DNA of 64,000 bases, taken from assembly GCA_030581615.1 (NCBI GenBank), contig JAKTTT010000008.1, positions 186,001-250,000 on the forward strand, in the 5' to 3' direction. Shown here piece by piece: positions 61,701-64,000 of this stretch. Within the stretch, counting starts at the first letter, position 1; the number at the start of each line of letters is the position of its first letter. Source of the DNA: Alloascoidea africana (Eukaryota; Ascomycota; Alloascoideomycetes; Alloascoideales; Alloascoideaceae). The notes beneath the pieces were generated by a model. The model did not search any database and was not told where the DNA came from. It saw only the letters and a program-made list of their open reading frames with translations. A program made the translations under genes and the position numbers.

Positions 61701-63877
61701 TGCTGCCCTTCAAGCCCATTTGGATAGCTTCGTATAGTGAGGGTACTATGTTGCCTGTCAAGAACGATGTAACCCAAATCTCTAGCAGCTGAAACAAGAG
61801 CAAGTTCATCGGGAGAAGCGGATTGATATTCAATGGTCGAGTCAGCTGCTTCCTCAACATCTACCGAGGCCCTATCACTAAGTTCAAGCTGAACCTTCTT
61901 TGGAAGGCACGATTGGCATAGGGCTATTGAGAGGATGAAAAATTTGGCACGTTTGGCATACAAAGTATTGGGAAATAGCTGCAGATACAGAATTAAATCG
62001 AGAGTTGAGCGAATTGACTGTGGCTTTATTGGAGCAGCTGAAGATCTCCAAGACGAAACATGGGTGATGCTGGCAACGCTCTGCCTTTGAGACGCCGCCA
62101 TACCGGATGTTGTTGCAGCATCTGGAGAAGTACTGTGAACAAGACTTGCTAAGCTTGGTCTTCCGGTGAAAACTGTTGAACTTTGGCCTTTTCTTGCCAC
62201 AAAAGAAGCATCCATACTCCTACGACTATGCGCAGTGCTATGAACTGAGGATACGGACTTTCTTTTGCCAGAATAGCTTTGCAACTCGATACTTTTCCCT
62301 TTGATGCTCGCCATTAACGCGTTTGCTTGTGTATTTGCAGCAGTTATTGATTCTCTATCATCTCCAGGCCCAGCATTACGGTCAAGTAGGATGTCAACAT
62401 CGTGTAACCAAGCGTGCCCGGCTACACTAAGCTTTCTAAACACCATCAAATTATCCGTTAAGGTTCCAGTCTTATCTGAAAACACAAAACTGACTTGTCC
62501 CAACTCTTCCAAAATAGTGGCTGTGTGAGACTCGCAGCGCTTATTCGATTCAGGATGGTACATGTCAATATCCCTTTCCATGAGTACTACTTGCCCAACT
62601 TTGATAATTTCCATTGACACATAAAGCGAAAGAGGAATTAATGTGTTGTACATGATGACAAAACCCATAAAGTTTTGAGCAATAGTGACCTCCAGACCCG
62701 TTAAATACCACATTTTGCTCCCCTTGCTTCGATACAAAGCTTGGGCAACAACAGTGCAAATGACAGCCAAAAGCAAAACGACAAAAACCATGAATATGAC
62801 AATATTGTTAATCTTGGACTGTAGTTTTGGAGCTTTTGTCCTCGGGTTCTTAATAGCATTCATTCTAATTTTTGTCTCTTCACCAGTGAAAATTACAAGA
62901 CCGACAACCGATTTCGTGTTCCTGATGATGCTCCCTCGGTAGATAACATGATCTGAGTTTAAAGGATAGGTGACTTCCTGCTTCCTAGCTCTAGACAAAG
63001 AAGAGCTAGAGGAAGAGTCTGTGGAATTCTCGTTTGGGTGTAAAGTAACCATTCCTTCAAAGTTGTAGAGATCAAGATTGGGATCCTCGGTTGTAATTGT
63101 GCCGTTAATGTCCCTGAGCTTCTCATAGGTCTTGCATCTCTTGCCAAGCTCACGATGAGGTTCTTTTGCTTTCAAATTGGTTTCACCGTCGAGAGCCATT
63201 GTCTCTATGTAAGCAATGTCTCCAGAAGACTCTGCATGGAGTAGAACAATGTCTGCAGGCACTAACTCATCCTGTTTGAGTTCAATGATATCTCCAACCT
63301 TCAAATCTTTCCACATGACTTTTGTTTTTTGTAAACTTTCAGGTGTTGCGTTGTTCTCAAAATCATTCTCACCAGAAAGTTGCGAACTCGAATTCATGGC
63401 TCGAATGTCAAAGTATGAACCGTTTAATTTGTCCTCACTCGGATGTAAAACTGCAACAAGACGATTGTTTTCTTCCTTGTCATTTCGATGCCGCCGAGTA
63501 TCATCAATAGCCTCTCTTCCCATCGAGATCCCAATGAAAATACATAGAGGTATGATTGTGGTATAAGTACCTGTTGTGGACCAACTGGGAATCATCTGCA
63601 ATATTGATACAAAGAAAAAGTACAAATTCGCAAGCTTGGAGAGCTGAGCATATATCTGTCTAGGGAAAAAGGTGTAGCGTGTGTATATAGAAGAAACAAC
63701 CAAGTTTGAAATGTACTTCGTATCTCTTCTTTCATCAATAAGGTGCTCATTTCTAGTTTGATCAGCGTTGCTGTTGTGTGCTCCAAAGCACAAGGGAATA
63801 ATTCGACCATTTTTGGTTGGTGGTATTATCTTCTCGTTCAGAACGAACCTCTGTAGTTTCTGTAGCACTGAGGTCAT
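58727..63877 (-). CDS. DNF3: P4-ATPase phospholipid flippase, Dnf3 type
   Basis: A 1,716-aa single exon with full P4-ATPase architecture. The N-terminus has FFPRQIYAQLSKLANLYFFF and MIPSWSTTGTYTTIIPL, which are Dnf3-like, as opposed to Drs2 or Dnf1. The actuator motif is DGETNLK. The phosphorylation site is FVFSDKTGTLTDN. Other visible motifs are KGADNVILERL (nucleotide binding), MLTGDKRETAINIGYSC and GDGANDIAMIQSADIGIGI. Ten membrane segments are expected; the C-terminal six lie around residues 1190-1420. The cytosolic tail is about 280 residues, Ser-rich, and ends with a Lys/Glu/Gln-rich coil containing a poly-Gln run. Dnf3 works with Crf1 in the trans-Golgi. A Ser-rich insert follows the P-site. 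Confidence 0.9.
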   Translation of the reverse strand: MTSVLQKLQRFVLNEKIIPPTKNGRIIPLCFGAHNSNADQTRNEHLIDERRDTKYISNLVVSSIYTRYTFFPRQIYAQLSKLANLYFFFVSILQMIPSWSTTGTYTTIIPLCIFIGISMGREAIDDTRRHRNDKEENNRLVAVLHPSEDKLNGSYFDIRAMNSSSQLSGENDFENNATPESLQKTKVMWKDLKVGDIIELKQDELVPADIVLLHAESSGDIAYIETMALDGETNLKAKEPHRELGKRCKTYEKLRDINGTITTEDPNLDLYNFEGMVTLHPNENSTDSSSSSSLSRARKQEVTYPLNSDHVIYRGSIIRNTKSVVGLVIFTGEETKIRMNAIKNPRTKAPKLQSKINNIVIFMVFVVLLLAVICTVVAQALYRSKGSKMWYLTGLEVTIAQNFMGFVIMYNTLIPLSLYVSMEIIKVGQVVLMERDIDMYHPESNKRCESHTATILEELGQVSFVFSDKTGTLTDNLMVFRKLSVAGHAWLHDVDILLDRNAGPGDDRESITAANTQANALMASIKGKSIELQSYSGKRKSVSSVHSTAHSRRSMDASFVARKGQSSTVFTGRPSLASLVHSTSPDAATTSGMAASQRQSVASITHVSSWRSSAAPIKPQSIRSTLDLILYLQLFPNTLYAKRAKFFILSIALCQSCLPKKVQLELSDRASVDVEEAADSTIEYQSASPDELALVSAARDLGYIVLDRQHSTLTIRSYPNGLEGQHVDEVYEILETIEFTSSRKRMSVVVRFPQPDGRICVICKGADNVILERLANAKMARDKANELIHQSNERKNAEADFVISQGRKSGIDGSNAGARHSIALRSSLSADNTERYASIDEYLADVKNDEYQIQDIASTSRRSVQIRRAKKYSVDGASTNDHHRVSFEKPRTVSVNADTTAGVDLDNVIDDKLVVNDEYVMERTLEHIEEFSAEGLRTLMYAYRWLDETEYEDWIQQYKEAKKTLVDRKKKINQVGEQIEHGFTLSGATAIEDKLQEGVAEAIDKLRRAGIKMWMLTGDKRETAINIGYSCRLIKDYSTVVVLRADGHDGADPEYGSDSEQDDLATKMSAAILELDAGRIAHCVAVIDGGTLSSIENDMTMMSQFIELSIRCDSVIVCRASPSQKADMVSAIREKLKDIVTLAIGDGANDIAMIQSADIGIGITGKEGLQAARSADYAIAQFRYLMKLLFVHGRYNYIRTAKYILCTFYKEIFFYLSQAIFQRNTLFTGTSLYEPWSLSMFNTLFTTLPVWCLGIFEKDLKPATLVAVPELYKKGRNNEAFNLKLFVAWVLLGTAQSVLVSFTSWHLYGLYAVVDNSLFPLGVLCFTAIVTVINIKCNLLEMQYRSIFSWLAMIISVGGWLLWNILISFLYANRESKIYDVHNGLLKAFGSDLSWWSSLLIVTVLPLFLDIIIICFRKWILPTDADIFEELEQDIGVRKRLELEAFEEMKQGWTWPRLEEDSHEDDEEKYTGGSDSANSPVLSFTDMSEHEPSPQPPHHASGSVAEKLSGLLPRGLGRKRATSDIPSISIESNVSDTTSSAAHLDHNLSSRPGSLTGRPRTDSLVAPPALHVPSSPSGKSPSGTSRRPRSGTGSFESFSLQTLNPLSKEEDYEIETLPSGKVVKRRKQDRPTTREKLKKKLRFRDSGGEPTVEEEREIEEILQQREEQMRISEVWEKERDEERKKKKREELQQQQQQLPTPYDLGDGHKQKEKREK

Positions 63878-64000
63878 TCTTGTTCTAATTGAACCACGAA
63901 TGCCAGCATCAGCAAATCGTGCTTTAAGGTTAGGGTGAGGGACCGTTGTGCCGTGCCCTGGCTGTGTACCAGTGATCGCTGATGGCAGTGGCGGGGAGGC
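63878..64000 (-). promoter_or_regulatory. Start of DNF3 upstream region
   Basis: 123 bp upstream of the DNF3 start reach the window edge. The sequence becomes G+C-rich toward the edge. No feature recognised. Confidence 0.4.

Overview
The window is nuclear DNA of an ascomycete yeast. The gene set is fungal (Bud3, SAGA Sgf29, Dnf3-type flippase, Nce102 MARVEL protein, copper-fist regulator, Ssh4). Introns are short (46-127 nt), start with GTATG or GTAAG, carry a CTAAC/CTAAT branch site close to the acceptor, and number up to six per gene. An intron-rich, early-diverging Saccharomycotina lineage (Lipomyces- or Dipodascus-like) would fit. This is inference and the genus is not determined. I found no tRNA, rRNA or CRISPR array.

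Layout. 1-15.2 kb: a Gbp2/Hrb1-like RNA-binding protein (cut at the left edge), SGF29, PGS1, a DUF2015 membrane protein, BUD3, TOM7, FLX1 and CEX1. 15.2-18 kb: a fossil Ty3/Gypsy island. 18-24.8 kb: NOP15, CYB5, a Maf-family pyrophosphatase, REC8 and a copper-fist factor. 24.8-27 kb: RecQ-like helicase debris and a tiny LTR-like relic. 27-35.2 kb: YRB30, RAD54 and an OSM1-type fumarate reductase with a C-terminal cytochrome b5 domain. 35.2-42.5 kb: a mobile-element graveyard with Gypsy, Copia and Helitron fragments. 42.6-64 kb: a DIP1984-family gene of bacterial type, YPT1, ALG2, an unrecognised coiled-coil protein, a DNAJC28/DUF1992 protein, NCE102, DSF2, NSE4, QRI7, MME1, SSH4 and DNF3.

Functional themes. 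Several genes serve mitochondria: PGS1, TOM7, FLX1, QRI7, MME1 and probably the DUF1992 protein. Others act in membrane trafficking and lipid asymmetry: YPT1, CEX1, SSH4, NCE102, DNF3. REC8, NSE4 and RAD54 act in chromosome cohesion and repair. Most genes are ordinary single-copy housekeeping loci, with no sign of a biosynthetic or defence cluster.

The most unusual feature is that the mobile-element fragments repeatedly lie as snap-back inverted duplications. I find five, involving unrelated families (Gypsy 3' end, RecQ-like helicase, a Gypsy/Copia junction, Gypsy RNase H, Helitron Rep). In four of them the two arms are exactly equal in length once a later solo-LTR insertion is set aside. Arm identity ranges by eye from about 84% to about 98%, so the process looks recurrent, and each locus would fold into a hairpin if transcribed. 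Other points of interest are the DIP1984-type gene as a candidate horizontal transfer, an 8-nt micro-exon in the Gbp2-like gene, a 26-nt exon in the DUF1992 gene, and a pair of very short LTR-like relics with clean 5-bp target duplications.
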